From Clostridiales bacterium (GTDB lineage Bacteria; Bacillota; Clostridia; Peptostreptococcales; Acidaminobacteraceae), in assembly GCA_021107455.1 (NCBI GenBank), contig JAIOSU010000161.1, forward strand, positions 1-43,247: a DNA stretch of 43,247 nt, in the 5' to 3' direction. This document shows, in pieces, positions 7,986-16,654 of the stretch; position 1 is the first letter of the stretch, and each line of letters opens with the position of its first letter. Under the pieces are notes generated by a model, which saw only the letters and a program-made list of their open reading frames with translations, was not told where the DNA came from and did not search any database. The position numbers and the translations under genes are program-made.

Positions 7986-10900
7986 ATGACCATAAGAAAA
8001 CAACTGGGGATAGAGTTCGGAAATATTGATCCGACCACAACAAGTGAAGATAGGATCAAATATATAAATTTCAAATTGGCATCTCTTGGCTTACCGATTT
8101 ATAAATCCAAAAATGTTGATAATGCATCCGGTTCTTATTTCATTGATCTCTTTGATGACATCATCAAGGACTATAAAGAAAAGACCAGAATGGTGGATAT
8201 TCATGAAGTCGGGATTAACAAAAGAATCAATCAGTTTTTTGAGAACTATTTCAGTGAACTCGATGACGTACCAAAAGTGGTTGAAGATTATTTCACACTG
8301 GATCATTATGGACTCGCAAGAGAAATGTCACTCCCCCCTGAGGGCAGTACCTTCTTCAATGAGTACATCAGTAGTTACAGGATTAAACAGGGGGTCCTGA
8401 ACAACCCAAAAAATGACAGGCGAACAACGAAAGGCTCTTTCCATATAGCTGAAGGAGGCCTTCCAATCCCATACGACAAAAAAGCTGTTCCCAAGGAGGT
8501 ATTTCTCAAATTATATAATGAAGCAATCAATCCGCCCGAATCTCTCAAAGTCCTCCCTTTTACATCAGAACAAAGTGAGCCTGCGAGAACTTTTGTCTCT
8601 TTGATGCTCAAGCCTATAGTGTCTCCGAAGGTGCCTGGAGTATTGGATGAAAAGACTATGGAGGTTCTCTTCATAGCGCCTGGAAGTCTCGTATCCAACC
8701 TGGATTTTGTCGAGTCTGTATTTGGGAATGCCGGTGATCCGAGTTATCACAGCAATGATGCCGGACTTGATCTGGACGGATGGTCTGGCCATACAGGATT
8801 CATATTACTCGCTCCTCATCTGAGTAAAATGAAAAAAATCGACCTAGGACTTCCACATTATGATATGGCAACGGAAAGACAGAGAAGAGATGGCATGTGT
8901 TATAAAGATGAGAGTGAACTTTATAATGAAGGCCAAGCGTTTAAATTGACGTGTCGTGACAAAAGTGGAGTTGCTGTGACTTTAATCGCTGATAATTACT
9001 TCGGTTATTCCAAAAAAGAAATCAAAACCCAAATCAGTTTTGCTGCCAATCTTCTGGGCAATGTCGAAGAAGAACACGCCGGTGGAACAATTGCATATCC
9101 TCAAAAAAATCTTGGTGAGAACTACACCGCCAAAGAGGACAAAAGTGTCTCCGGGTACACTTTTGATGCAGTCATTAAAGAATTTGGAGACATGATGGAT
9201 CTTCATGATGATTATTATGGAGTGGACAAAAACAACAAGCAAATCATATACCTCCCTGAGAATGTGGAGATCGATCTCCATAAGACTGAAATCAAATGGT
9301 ATTATCAGAGCCGCGAAATAACATTAAAACTATCTCCAGCAAATATATATATCCTTCCAAACGGTGAAAAGATCCATATGGAAAAACATCCTGCCGCACC
9401 TGCTTGGAAAATGGTCGGAACAGCTGCTGAAGGGACATTTTGTCATAAACCATGCACCGTGTCGGGAGGAGGAAAATCAGAGATATCCAAATCCATCAGC
9501 AATTCCATAATATATGGTACTTATTATGTTCATGATCTTGCTAAAGACCTTGATAATGTAGAGCGGATTTTCAATTATGATTACAGGAAGCGTTGGAGAG
9601 ACTTTCCAAACCGCGAGAGACCATCAAGGCCTATACTGTCAATAGATAGGACACTTGGATCAGTCATCAAACTGTTGTCCCCATCACCAGCTTATACTGA
9701 TGAGTTCAATGCGTACCTTGAGGCTATTCCAAACCACGTCAAAGCACTCGTATTCATGATAAAAAGGTTTTATCGTCAGTCGTGGGGCAATGACTGGAGG
9801 AAACACTTTACTGTAGATCATATCAATGGAAAACCTGGAAATGAGATCAACTTCAACAACAGGAGAATCAGACCGAGTTATTTGAGAGTCGGTTTTGAAA
9901 ATGACGATGCATGGCGAATTTTCAAACTCAGAATTGACTTCATGCCTAGTGAAAAGATCCAAATGGAAGATGATGTCACAGCTTCGGTTCTTATACCATC
10001 GAGACAATTGTCACATCTCAATCCACAATATACCAATGGCAGTTACAAGTTCTCCACCAATTGTGAGTATAGATTTTTCCAAAGACCGGATGAGGCTATC
10101 AACAAAGGGTACGACAAACAAGCGGAAAGAGATCTTTCCAGTAAAAATCTTTTCGCAACAAATTATCAACCGCTGACAAAGACTGATGTTAAAGCCATAC
10201 AGGATGATGTTATGGGGTACATTGATTATACTCAACCTGTGAGAACTCATATAGAAGAATTCCTCGCAGGGGATGACGAGTATTGCGTGGTTTCATCAGA
10301 ACCTAGAATCGTTGACGGCAAACCGAGCAAGAATCCAAGATATCTGGAACACCGATCGGATTACATCGATCCTCTCAAAACTTATGTTTCTCATATGGGA
10401 GTAAGACTTGCGAGGAAAATACCTTTGGATAAGCCCGTTTTGATGCCAGTGAATGCGATTCTTGCTGGAAGAAGAAATAATCCGCCTGGGATGGAAGGCG
10501 ACAAGAAAATATTGCCACTAAGTGTGTATAACCCAATTCATTATCAGGAATTGCCAGAGCTTTTCATGGATTTCATCAGCAGTTTGACTGGAAAGTCTCC
10601 TTCTACGACAGGTGCTGGTTCAGAAGGTGCACTCACAAAAGCCCCATTCAATATGTTGTTACCGATCCACGATGTCAATAACGCCCTGCTTTCCTATATA
10701 TTGGGTGACTATGCAGTTTTCACAACACCCGCAGGCCACATTGGCGCTGGTGTGAAAGTCGATCATGACATTTCAATTTTGGTGCCGGAAATCTGGTCTA
10801 GATTGTCTGAAGAGGAGCGTAGGCCAGAGAACTTGATCCAAGAAGGCGCATTTGAGAAAATAAAGGATTTCACATATGAAGGAATTCATGTCCCTGCCAG

Positions 10901-11456
10901 CAGACTCGGTTACAGGATGACGGAAGTGTTTTCCTACAAATATCTGGGTAAGATATTTGACGAACCTCAGACAGTTTTCAATGAAGATATTTTAAAACCT
11001 GAAACGCAAAGTATGGAAGCTTTTGTAGATGGTGTCATCAACATATCAAATGGACATAAGAAAGCGGCGCTGGACTACTTTGAGGATGGAAGCATTGATT
11101 ATGCCATACCGCCACTTAAAGCACTTTTGAACATCATGGCATATGGAGCATATGATGGACATTCCATTGAATCAAAAGAAGTCCGTGGACTTTTTGATAA
11201 AAATGTCGTGCTCTCCAGCGAGTGGTATGCGAAGAGACTAAGAAACAAGCAACTTATTGATATTGGACTGATTCAGAAGAAAATTCGAAATCTAGAGGAT
11301 TTTGTTGCTGACCCAATCAACAAATCTGTTATCAAAGAGTTTCATTATGATGAAAAACTCGTACAGGCTAGAGAATATTTAAAACATATCGAGTCCGATC
11401 AATACCTTGAATCTCTTGTTGGCACTATTGGGGCTGATGATGCCACACTGAACTAA
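7986..11456 (+). CDS. PPi-type phosphoenolpyruvate carboxykinase
   Basis: A 1156-residue protein that I recognise as the diphosphate-dependent PEP carboxykinase family (EC 4.1.1.38) characterised in Propionibacterium freudenreichii and Entamoeba histolytica, whose members are about 1100-1150 residues and unrelated in length to ATP/GTP enzymes (~520-620). It interconverts oxaloacetate plus PPi with PEP, phosphate and CO2 in the cytoplasm. Matching blocks are 'NPKNDRRTTKG' (140-150), 'GHTGFILLAPH' (268-278), 'ERQRRDG' (297-303), 'CHKPCTVSGGGKSEISKS' (486-503) and 'KSPSTTGAGSEGALTK' (870-885). The gene is monocistronic, with its own promoter and terminator. It would let the cell use PPi rather than nucleotide for the C3/C4 node. 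The call rests on remembered family sequence, not a search. Confidence 0.85.
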   Translation: MTIRKQLGIEFGNIDPTTTSEDRIKYINFKLASLGLPIYKSKNVDNASGSYFIDLFDDIIKDYKEKTRMVDIHEVGINKRINQFFENYFSELDDVPKVVEDYFTLDHYGLAREMSLPPEGSTFFNEYISSYRIKQGVLNNPKNDRRTTKGSFHIAEGGLPIPYDKKAVPKEVFLKLYNEAINPPESLKVLPFTSEQSEPARTFVSLMLKPIVSPKVPGVLDEKTMEVLFIAPGSLVSNLDFVESVFGNAGDPSYHSNDAGLDLDGWSGHTGFILLAPHLSKMKKIDLGLPHYDMATERQRRDGMCYKDESELYNEGQAFKLTCRDKSGVAVTLIADNYFGYSKKEIKTQISFAANLLGNVEEEHAGGTIAYPQKNLGENYTAKEDKSVSGYTFDAVIKEFGDMMDLHDDYYGVDKNNKQIIYLPENVEIDLHKTEIKWYYQSREITLKLSPANIYILPNGEKIHMEKHPAAPAWKMVGTAAEGTFCHKPCTVSGGGKSEISKSISNSIIYGTYYVHDLAKDLDNVERIFNYDYRKRWRDFPNRERPSRPILSIDRTLGSVIKLLSPSPAYTDEFNAYLEAIPNHVKALVFMIKRFYRQSWGNDWRKHFTVDHINGKPGNEINFNNRRIRPSYLRVGFENDDAWRIFKLRIDFMPSEKIQMEDDVTASVLIPSRQLSHLNPQYTNGSYKFSTNCEYRFFQRPDEAINKGYDKQAERDLSSKNLFATNYQPLTKTDVKAIQDDVMGYIDYTQPVRTHIEEFLAGDDEYCVVSSEPRIVDGKPSKNPRYLEHRSDYIDPLKTYVSHMGVRLARKIPLDKPVLMPVNAILAGRRNNPPGMEGDKKILPLSVYNPIHYQELPELFMDFISSLTGKSPSTTGAGSEGALTKAPFNMLLPIHDVNNALLSYILGDYAVFTTPAGHIGAGVKVDHDISILVPEIWSRLSEEERRPENLIQEGAFEKIKDFTYEGIHVPASRLGYRMTEVFSYKYLGKIFDEPQTVFNEDILKPETQSMEAFVDGVINISNGHKKAALDYFEDGSIDYAIPPLKALLNIMAYGAYDGHSIESKEVRGLFDKNVVLSSEWYAKRLRNKQLIDIGLIQKKIRNLEDFVADPINKSVIKEFHYDEKLVQAREYLKHIESDQYLESLVGTIGADDATLN

Positions 11457-11467
11457 AATCTAAAAAC

Positions 11468-11495
11468 AACTTCACTTGACGGTGAAGTTTTTTTT
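11468..11495 (+). terminator. Rho-independent terminator after PPi-PEPCK
   Basis: A perfect 8-bp stem AACTTCAC/GTGAAGTT encloses the loop TTGACG and is followed by a run of T. Confidence 0.85.
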
Positions 11496-11549
11496 GGGGG
11501 GTATGATATACTTAAGACGTACGAGATTATGATTCAAAGGAGGTTCAAT

Positions 11550-12440
11550 TTGATAGTGGAAAAACTGAGTGAAGAGCGATTGGAAGAGTTCAAAGCTTAC
11601 CTCTATAAATATCGTTATGTACACGATGAGTCGTTTCTATATGACGAAGACATTGAAAAGTTTAAAATCAGCCGAGAAAATCCTACTGAACTACTCATCG
11701 AAGACAACAGAATCACCGGTGTGCTTTCGTTGATGTGCGGAGAGTATTATTTGGCAGGTAAAAAAGCCAGAACAAGAATATTTCACTGCGAGCGGACATC
11801 TCTTGAGTCGTACTAAACTCTGATGGAATCCGCATTGCCAGTGGACTATCCCATTGAGCGAATTGAAATGTTTATCCCGGAAAAGTTAGATCTAGTCCAG
11901 TACATATTGCATACCTTAGGATTTTCTAGTCAGAGAACCTCTTATGTAATGGTCCGAAAAGACAAACCTATGGTGAAAGCCAATTTCCCGGATGGTTTTC
12001 GCCTCAGACCTCTCAGAAAAAATATGGATGAAGGCGCATATGCAATGGTCAGGAATGAAGCATTTAAAAATTTGTCCGGTTCACAGACGCCAATTACAAT
12101 TAAAATGGTCATGGATCAGAATGAGGACAGTGTTCTCTTTAAAGAGGGAATGCAGATTTTATGGTATGGAGAAAATCCAGTTGGAGTCCTTAGAATGCTC
12201 AAAGAGTCAGAAGAATCCGGTGACTACAGTTTTGTGGCTCCAATAGCATTATTGCCTGAGTATCAAGGTAAGGGACTGGGTACTGAGCTTTTGAAAGCTG
12301 GTATTGAATTAGGACAAGACAATGGACTTTTAAATACAATGTTGGTGGTTAATGCCGAAAATGAACAAGCTCTTTCTTTGTATATGAAGAATGGGTTTGA
12401 AGTGGATTTGGCTGTAAATTGTTTGACACTGGAGGTGTAA
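11550..12440 (+). pseudogene. GNAT N-acetyltransferase interrupted by an in-frame TAA
   Basis: Two stretches in the same frame (11550-11816 and 11823-12440) are separated by a single TAA at 11814-11816 and read as one ~296-residue protein if it is passed. Translation probably starts at TTG 11550, six bases after AGGAGG (11538-11543). The first 88 residues form an N-terminal GNAT-like half; the second half has the canonical acetyl-CoA motif 'LLPEYQGKGLGTELLKAG' and ends 'LSLYMKNGFEVD'. The residues around the stop ('ERTSLESY' / 'TLMESALPVDYP') look like an uninterrupted helix. Either this is a recent nonsense mutation, a sequencing error, or read-through. Frame and codon usage are otherwise intact. 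The aldehyde dehydrogenase follows immediately, suggesting one operon. An annotator may list two separate CDS. Confidence 0.75.
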
Positions 12441-12442
12441 GT

Positions 12443-13876
12443 ATGACTTTTGAAAAACTTTATGTAGGTGGAAAATGGATCCCTTCCGACTCGAAAGAAT
12501 GGATTGAAGTTGAAAATCCAGCAACAAGGGAGATAATTGGAAAGGTTCCGAGAGGAAATGCTGTAGATGTGGATCTTGCAGTCAAGGCGGCTTCACAAGC
12601 ATTTAAGGAATGGTCAGATACGACGGTTGAAGTGCGAATTGGCTATATGGAGAAGGTGCTGGACTACATGTTGTCTCAAAAGCAAGTTCTAATCGATCTT
12701 GAAACACAGGAGCTTGGAGCACCAATCAAATGGGCGGAAAGGGCGCATGTGAATGGTCCGATTGGAAGGCTTGAAAATTATATCCGTTTGATCAGAAACT
12801 TTGAATTTGTGACTGAGCTGAAACATGCCAAGGTCGTCAAAGAACCTATAGGAGTGGTGGGGTGCTTGACTCCATGGAACTATCCACTTGGACAGGTCAT
12901 GCAAAAAATCGTTCCTGCAATCCTTTGTGGAAATACAGTTGTTTTAAAACCTTCACAAGTTGCGCCTCTATCCTCTGGAGTACTAGCAAAGGCATTCGAA
13001 TATGCCGGTGTGCCCGGTGGTGTCTTCAATTTGGTGACAGGGCGAGCAGGTGAGGTGGGCAATGCACTTGCACTTCATGAGAAAGTAGATATGATTTCAT
13101 TTACCGGATCTACAAAAGGTGGAAAAGAAGTCGGAAAACTTGCGCTTGATGGAGTGAAGAAAATCGCCTTGGAGCTCGGTGGAAAATCAGCCAATGTGAT
13201 TTTAAAAGGTGCTGACTATGAAAAAGCTGTCAAAACTGGACTCAGTTCGTGTTTTGATAACACCGGACAGACCTGTGCGGCTTTGACACGAATGCTGGTA
13301 CCACAAGAGGAGCTCTCCAGAATTGAGGCGATGATCATAGAGTATTCCAAAACATTCATTGTGGGCGATCCGAAGCTTGAAACCACACATATTGGTCCTC
13401 TTGCCAGCTTGAAACAATATGAGAAAGTGAAAGGATATATTGAATTAGGAATCAAGGAGGGAGCACGGTTGATAGTCGGAGAAGTTCCAGGAGCAATAGA
13501 AACAGGGTATTTTGTCAATCCTTGTGTGTTCACTGATGTGAGAAATGATATGAGAATTGCACAAGAGGAAATATTTGGTCCTGTTATTTGTGTCATTCCA
13601 TATGATTCCATTGAAGAGGCTATTGAAATATCAAATGATACGGTTTATGGCCTTTCAGGTGCGGTATTTGGACCTAGTGATGACGCTAAGAGAGTCGCAA
13701 TGGCCATGAAGACGGGTTCAGTCTATATCAATGACGGAAAAAGGGATATTGATGCGCCTTTTGGCGGCTATAAGCCATCGGGAATTGGTAGAGAAGGTGG
13801 AACCTACGGTATTGATGAGTTTCTTGAAATTAAAGCAGTTTTTGATGAAGAAAGTAAAATCGTAGCAATTGACTAG
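12443..13876 (+). CDS. Aldehyde dehydrogenase family protein
   Basis: A 477-residue NAD(P)-dependent aldehyde dehydrogenase. The ATG at 12443 follows GGAGGTG that overlaps the end of the GNAT frame; a start at 12419 is less likely. Catalytic features are all present: Asn146 in 'TPWNYP', Lys169 in 'LKPS', the 'FTGST' nucleotide turn (220-224), general base Glu244 in 'LELGGKS', nucleophile Cys278 in 'GQTCAA', and 'EEIFGPV' further on. It oxidises an aldehyde to the acid in the cytosol. The length is normal for the family. It sits between the GNAT gene and an AEC carrier, 16 bp from the latter, suggesting a small catabolic or detoxification operon; the substrate is not predictable. Confidence 0.93.
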   Translation: MTFEKLYVGGKWIPSDSKEWIEVENPATREIIGKVPRGNAVDVDLAVKAASQAFKEWSDTTVEVRIGYMEKVLDYMLSQKQVLIDLETQELGAPIKWAERAHVNGPIGRLENYIRLIRNFEFVTELKHAKVVKEPIGVVGCLTPWNYPLGQVMQKIVPAILCGNTVVLKPSQVAPLSSGVLAKAFEYAGVPGGVFNLVTGRAGEVGNALALHEKVDMISFTGSTKGGKEVGKLALDGVKKIALELGGKSANVILKGADYEKAVKTGLSSCFDNTGQTCAALTRMLVPQEELSRIEAMIIEYSKTFIVGDPKLETTHIGPLASLKQYEKVKGYIELGIKEGARLIVGEVPGAIETGYFVNPCVFTDVRNDMRIAQEEIFGPVICVIPYDSIEEAIEISNDTVYGLSGAVFGPSDDAKRVAMAMKTGSVYINDGKRDIDAPFGGYKPSGIGREGGTYGIDEFLEIKAVFDEESKIVAID

Positions 13877-13892
13877 TAAGAGGAGATAAGCG

Positions 13893-14843
13893 GTGATCGA
13901 CAACTTTTTATTCAGTTTAAGTAGCGCTTTGCCAATATTCTTCGTTATGATTATAGGCTATTACCTAAAACGAAGGGCAATCATCAATGAACAATTCGTT
14001 AAAGCTGCAAATATGTTGGTTTTTAACGTAGCATTACCAGTAAAGATATTCAGCGATGTTTATAGTACATCTTTTGAAGAGTATTTCGACATCCGTTTTG
14101 TGATGTTCATCATAATAGGCACTATTGTCAGCGTAATGATTTCATGGGTGACGGGAGCGCTGTTGATCAAGGATAGGAACAAACTTGGTGCCTTCATCCA
14201 AGGTTCTTTTAGAGGGAATTTCCTATATATCGGACTTTCCTTAATGGAAAATGTCACTGGATCCATTGGACTGAAGGCACCCCTTGTCATCGCACTGATT
14301 ATCCCACTTTATAATATTCTTGCGATTGTCGTGCTGTCATTTTTAGAGGTGGACAGACAGTCAAATGTCAATCTGAGAGGTATAGTCAAAAATATCGTAG
14401 GCAATCCGATGATCATTGCAGTTGTTTTAGGCATGGTCGTCTCACAATTCGGACTGAATTTGCCGCTCATCATGACCAGAACTATGAGCTATTTTGAAGT
14501 AGTTGCAACACCACTTGCCTTGATTGCAATTGGTGCATCATTCAAATTTGGAAATATGAAAGGCAACCTGAACACAGCACTACTCGCCAGCTCATTAAAA
14601 TTGATCTTATTGCCTGCACTTGCTGTCATATCCGCTATAGCATTGGGCTTTGGCAATGAGGACGTATTCTTGATTTATATTCTGTTTGGCGTCCCGACCG
14701 CCACAATCTCATATGTTGTTACGGTTGTCATGAAAGGGGATCATGACCTGGCATCCAATATTATAATGGTATCAACGCTTCTTTCAAATGTTTCTATGAC
14801 ATTATATGTCTTTATCTTCAAAACTATGGGATATTTGAACTAA
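13893..14843 (+). CDS. AEC (auxin efflux carrier) family transporter
   Basis: A 316-residue integral membrane protein starting at GTG 13893 after AGAGGAGA. About ten hydrophobic segments are visible, beginning 'ALPIFFVMIIGYYLKRR', a typical first helix of AEC/MleP-like carriers, with 'NMLVFNVALPVKIF' and the mid-protein 'NPMIIAVVLGMVVS' that opens the second five-helix half. The family moves organic anions such as malate or auxin-like acids by secondary transport. It lies 16 bp downstream of the aldehyde dehydrogenase, so it may export or import the corresponding acid; that link is inference. Confidence 0.9.
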   Translation: MIDNFLFSLSSALPIFFVMIIGYYLKRRAIINEQFVKAANMLVFNVALPVKIFSDVYSTSFEEYFDIRFVMFIIIGTIVSVMISWVTGALLIKDRNKLGAFIQGSFRGNFLYIGLSLMENVTGSIGLKAPLVIALIIPLYNILAIVVLSFLEVDRQSNVNLRGIVKNIVGNPMIIAVVLGMVVSQFGLNLPLIMTRTMSYFEVVATPLALIAIGASFKFGNMKGNLNTALLASSLKLILLPALAVISAIALGFGNEDVFLIYILFGVPTATISYVVTVVMKGDHDLASNIIMVSTLLSNVSMTLYVFIFKTMGYLN

Positions 14844-14980
14844 AAAGTTAAATTTGTTTTACGAAACTATGAACTTTAATTAAAATATTTTTTGTAACAT
14901 GTTGTAGCAATTTGTCGGAATATGTAGGATGAATGATATATCGTTAGTATACCGAATGTATTTGTAAGAGAACATGAATG

Positions 14981-14998
14981 ACAAATGATGCAATTTGT
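14981..14998. repeat. Inverted repeat in the TAXI upstream region
   Basis: ACAAAT and ATTTGT are separated by 6 bp. The right arm lies in GCAATTTGT, which also occurs at 14907-14915. This sits in the 220-bp AT-rich spacer before the TAXI gene and could be a regulator site. No convincing promoter hexamers stand out nearby. Confidence 0.35.
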
Positions 14999-15063
14999 TA
15001 TTTGAAATCTTGCAAAATAGGTAATTGGGGTATCTATATTAATGATTTAAACAGGAGGAAAGT

Positions 15064-16101
15064 ATGAAAAAAGCATTTTCGTTATTGATGGTATTGATTT
15101 TATCGTTCTCACTTTTGGCAGGTTGTGCCAAAGAACCTGAAGCAGTTGTAGAGACACCTGCTGAAACACCTGTTGCAGAAGAACCAGCTACTGAAGAACC
15201 TGCTCCAGTTGAAGAACCAGTTTCATTTGACAATTTATTTGTCAACATCGGAACAGGTGGTACTGCAGGTACTTACTTCCCACTTGGCGGAGCATTTGCA
15301 GAAATTTGGAACCAAAATATCGATGGCATCAACGCTACTGCACAAAGTACTGGCGCATCTGTTGCAAACATCAACCTTTTGATGGATAAAAAAGTAGAAG
15401 TTGTCATAGTACAAAATGATACAGCTCTCTATGCATATGTTGGCGAAAAAATGTTTGAAGGACAAACTTTTGAAGGCATCAGAGGCCTCGCTACATTATA
15501 CAGTGAACCACTTCAAATCGTTACAACTGATCCTAACATCAAAACAGTAGCAGACCTTAAAGGCAAAAGACTTGCTGTAGGCGCTATCGGTTCAGGTGTT
15601 GAAGCCAATGCTAGACAAATCATCGCAGCGGCTGGAATGGATTTTGAAACAGATATCGATGCTAAATTCTTATCATTTGCTGAAGCTTCAGCAGGTCTTA
15701 AAGACAAGCAAGTTGATGCGGCTTTCTTGACAGCTGGTATTCCAACAGCGGCAATCCAAGACTTATCAGCACAAAACGATGTGTATATAGTTGCAATCGA
15801 AGGCGATATCGCTAATACACTCAAAACAGACTACAAATTCTTTACTGATTACGTAATTCCAGCAAACACATACAAAGGTCAAACTGAAGATGTTCAAACA
15901 CTTACAGTTAAATCTATGCTTTGTGTTTCTACAGAAATGAGCGATGAACTTGCATACGAACTCACTAAGCAAATCTATCAGAATCTTGATCGTGTTGAAT
16001 TGGCTCACAACGTAGGTAAATTCATTACTCTTGAAACTGCACTTGAAGCTATGCCAGTTCCAGTACACCCAGGCGCTCAAAAGTTCTTTGACGAGCAATA
16101 G
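15064..16101 (+). CDS. TAXI family TRAP transporter solute-binding lipoprotein
   Basis: A 345-residue exported lipoprotein. A signal peptide (residues 1-20) ends in the lipobox LAGC with Cys21 as lipidation site. Residues ~22-52 are a Pro/Glu/Ala-rich linker, as often seen on Gram-positive binding proteins. The mature domain opens with 'NIGTGGTAGTYFPLGGAFAEIWN', the hallmark of TAXI (TRAP-associated extracytoplasmic immunogenic) binding proteins, and has 'LKGKRLAVGAIGSGVEANARQI'. It captures a small substrate (often an amino acid or dicarboxylate) and delivers it to the permease encoded two genes downstream. The ribosome site AGGAGGAAAGT is strong and codon use appears favourable, consistent with high expression. 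Confidence 0.95.
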   Translation: MKKAFSLLMVLILSFSLLAGCAKEPEAVVETPAETPVAEEPATEEPAPVEEPVSFDNLFVNIGTGGTAGTYFPLGGAFAEIWNQNIDGINATAQSTGASVANINLLMDKKVEVVIVQNDTALYAYVGEKMFEGQTFEGIRGLATLYSEPLQIVTTDPNIKTVADLKGKRLAVGAIGSGVEANARQIIAAAGMDFETDIDAKFLSFAEASAGLKDKQVDAAFLTAGIPTAAIQDLSAQNDVYIVAIEGDIANTLKTDYKFFTDYVIPANTYKGQTEDVQTLTVKSMLCVSTEMSDELAYELTKQIYQNLDRVELAHNVGKFITLETALEAMPVPVHPGAQKFFDEQ

Positions 16102-16136
16102 AATTTAATGAATTAGAGATAGAGAGAAGGGAAGAT

Positions 16137-16640
16137 TTGTTTAGAAGAATTGTCATTGCGATACTTGGTCTTATGTTGCTTTTGTTGTTGGTTTTCACTG
16201 GACTTCAGGATAGAACCGTGCTTGTAATTGAAGAACAGTCTTCGGGGATTCAGCATGAGCTCTATCCCCTCGATGACCAATTTGTACTGAGCTATATTCA
16301 TTCGGTACTGCTGACACCAGTAGATGAACATTTTATCATAACGGAAGACAATGCTTTGATACTCCAAAAGACTGTTTATGAGTCTTTTGGAGTAGGACTT
16401 CCCTATGAACAGATCAGTGATGCGGATTTTGAAATAATTGATGGTAAGTTTATTTTATATTTAGAGCGGCAGTTTGAAAGCTTGAATATGATTATTTCAC
16501 CAATACTGAAACATAGTATTACTGTGAATGGTGAAATTTTTCAGTTCAATGATATGCTTGAAATTAAAGATCAATCAATCAAGATATATACAATAGATAG
16601 GAAAGTCTTTAAAATTGGCAACTATTCGGTTGTCTTATAG
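16137..16640 (+). CDS. DUF1850 domain protein of the TAXI TRAP operon
   Basis: A 167-residue protein starting at TTG 16137 after AGAGAAGGGAAG. One N-terminal membrane segment (residues ~4-22) precedes an extracytoplasmic domain with the DUF1850 hallmark 'LSYIHSVLLTPVDEHF'. DUF1850 genes occur almost only between TAXI binding-protein and permease genes, as here (35 bp and 14 bp spacings). Its precise function is unknown; it is inferred to be an accessory membrane component of the transporter. Confidence 0.85.
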   Translation: MFRRIVIAILGLMLLLLLVFTGLQDRTVLVIEEQSSGIQHELYPLDDQFVLSYIHSVLLTPVDEHFIITEDNALILQKTVYESFGVGLPYEQISDADFEIIDGKFILYLERQFESLNMIISPILKHSITVNGEIFQFNDMLEIKDQSIKIYTIDRKVFKIGNYSVVL

Positions 16641-16654
16641 GAAGGAACGGTGTC

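Noticed and set aside
11476-11507. TTGACG...TATGAT as a promoter for the GNAT-aldehyde dehydrogenase genes
   Set aside because: The spacer is 20 bp and the -35 would lie in the loop of the PEPCK terminator; too weak to annotate.
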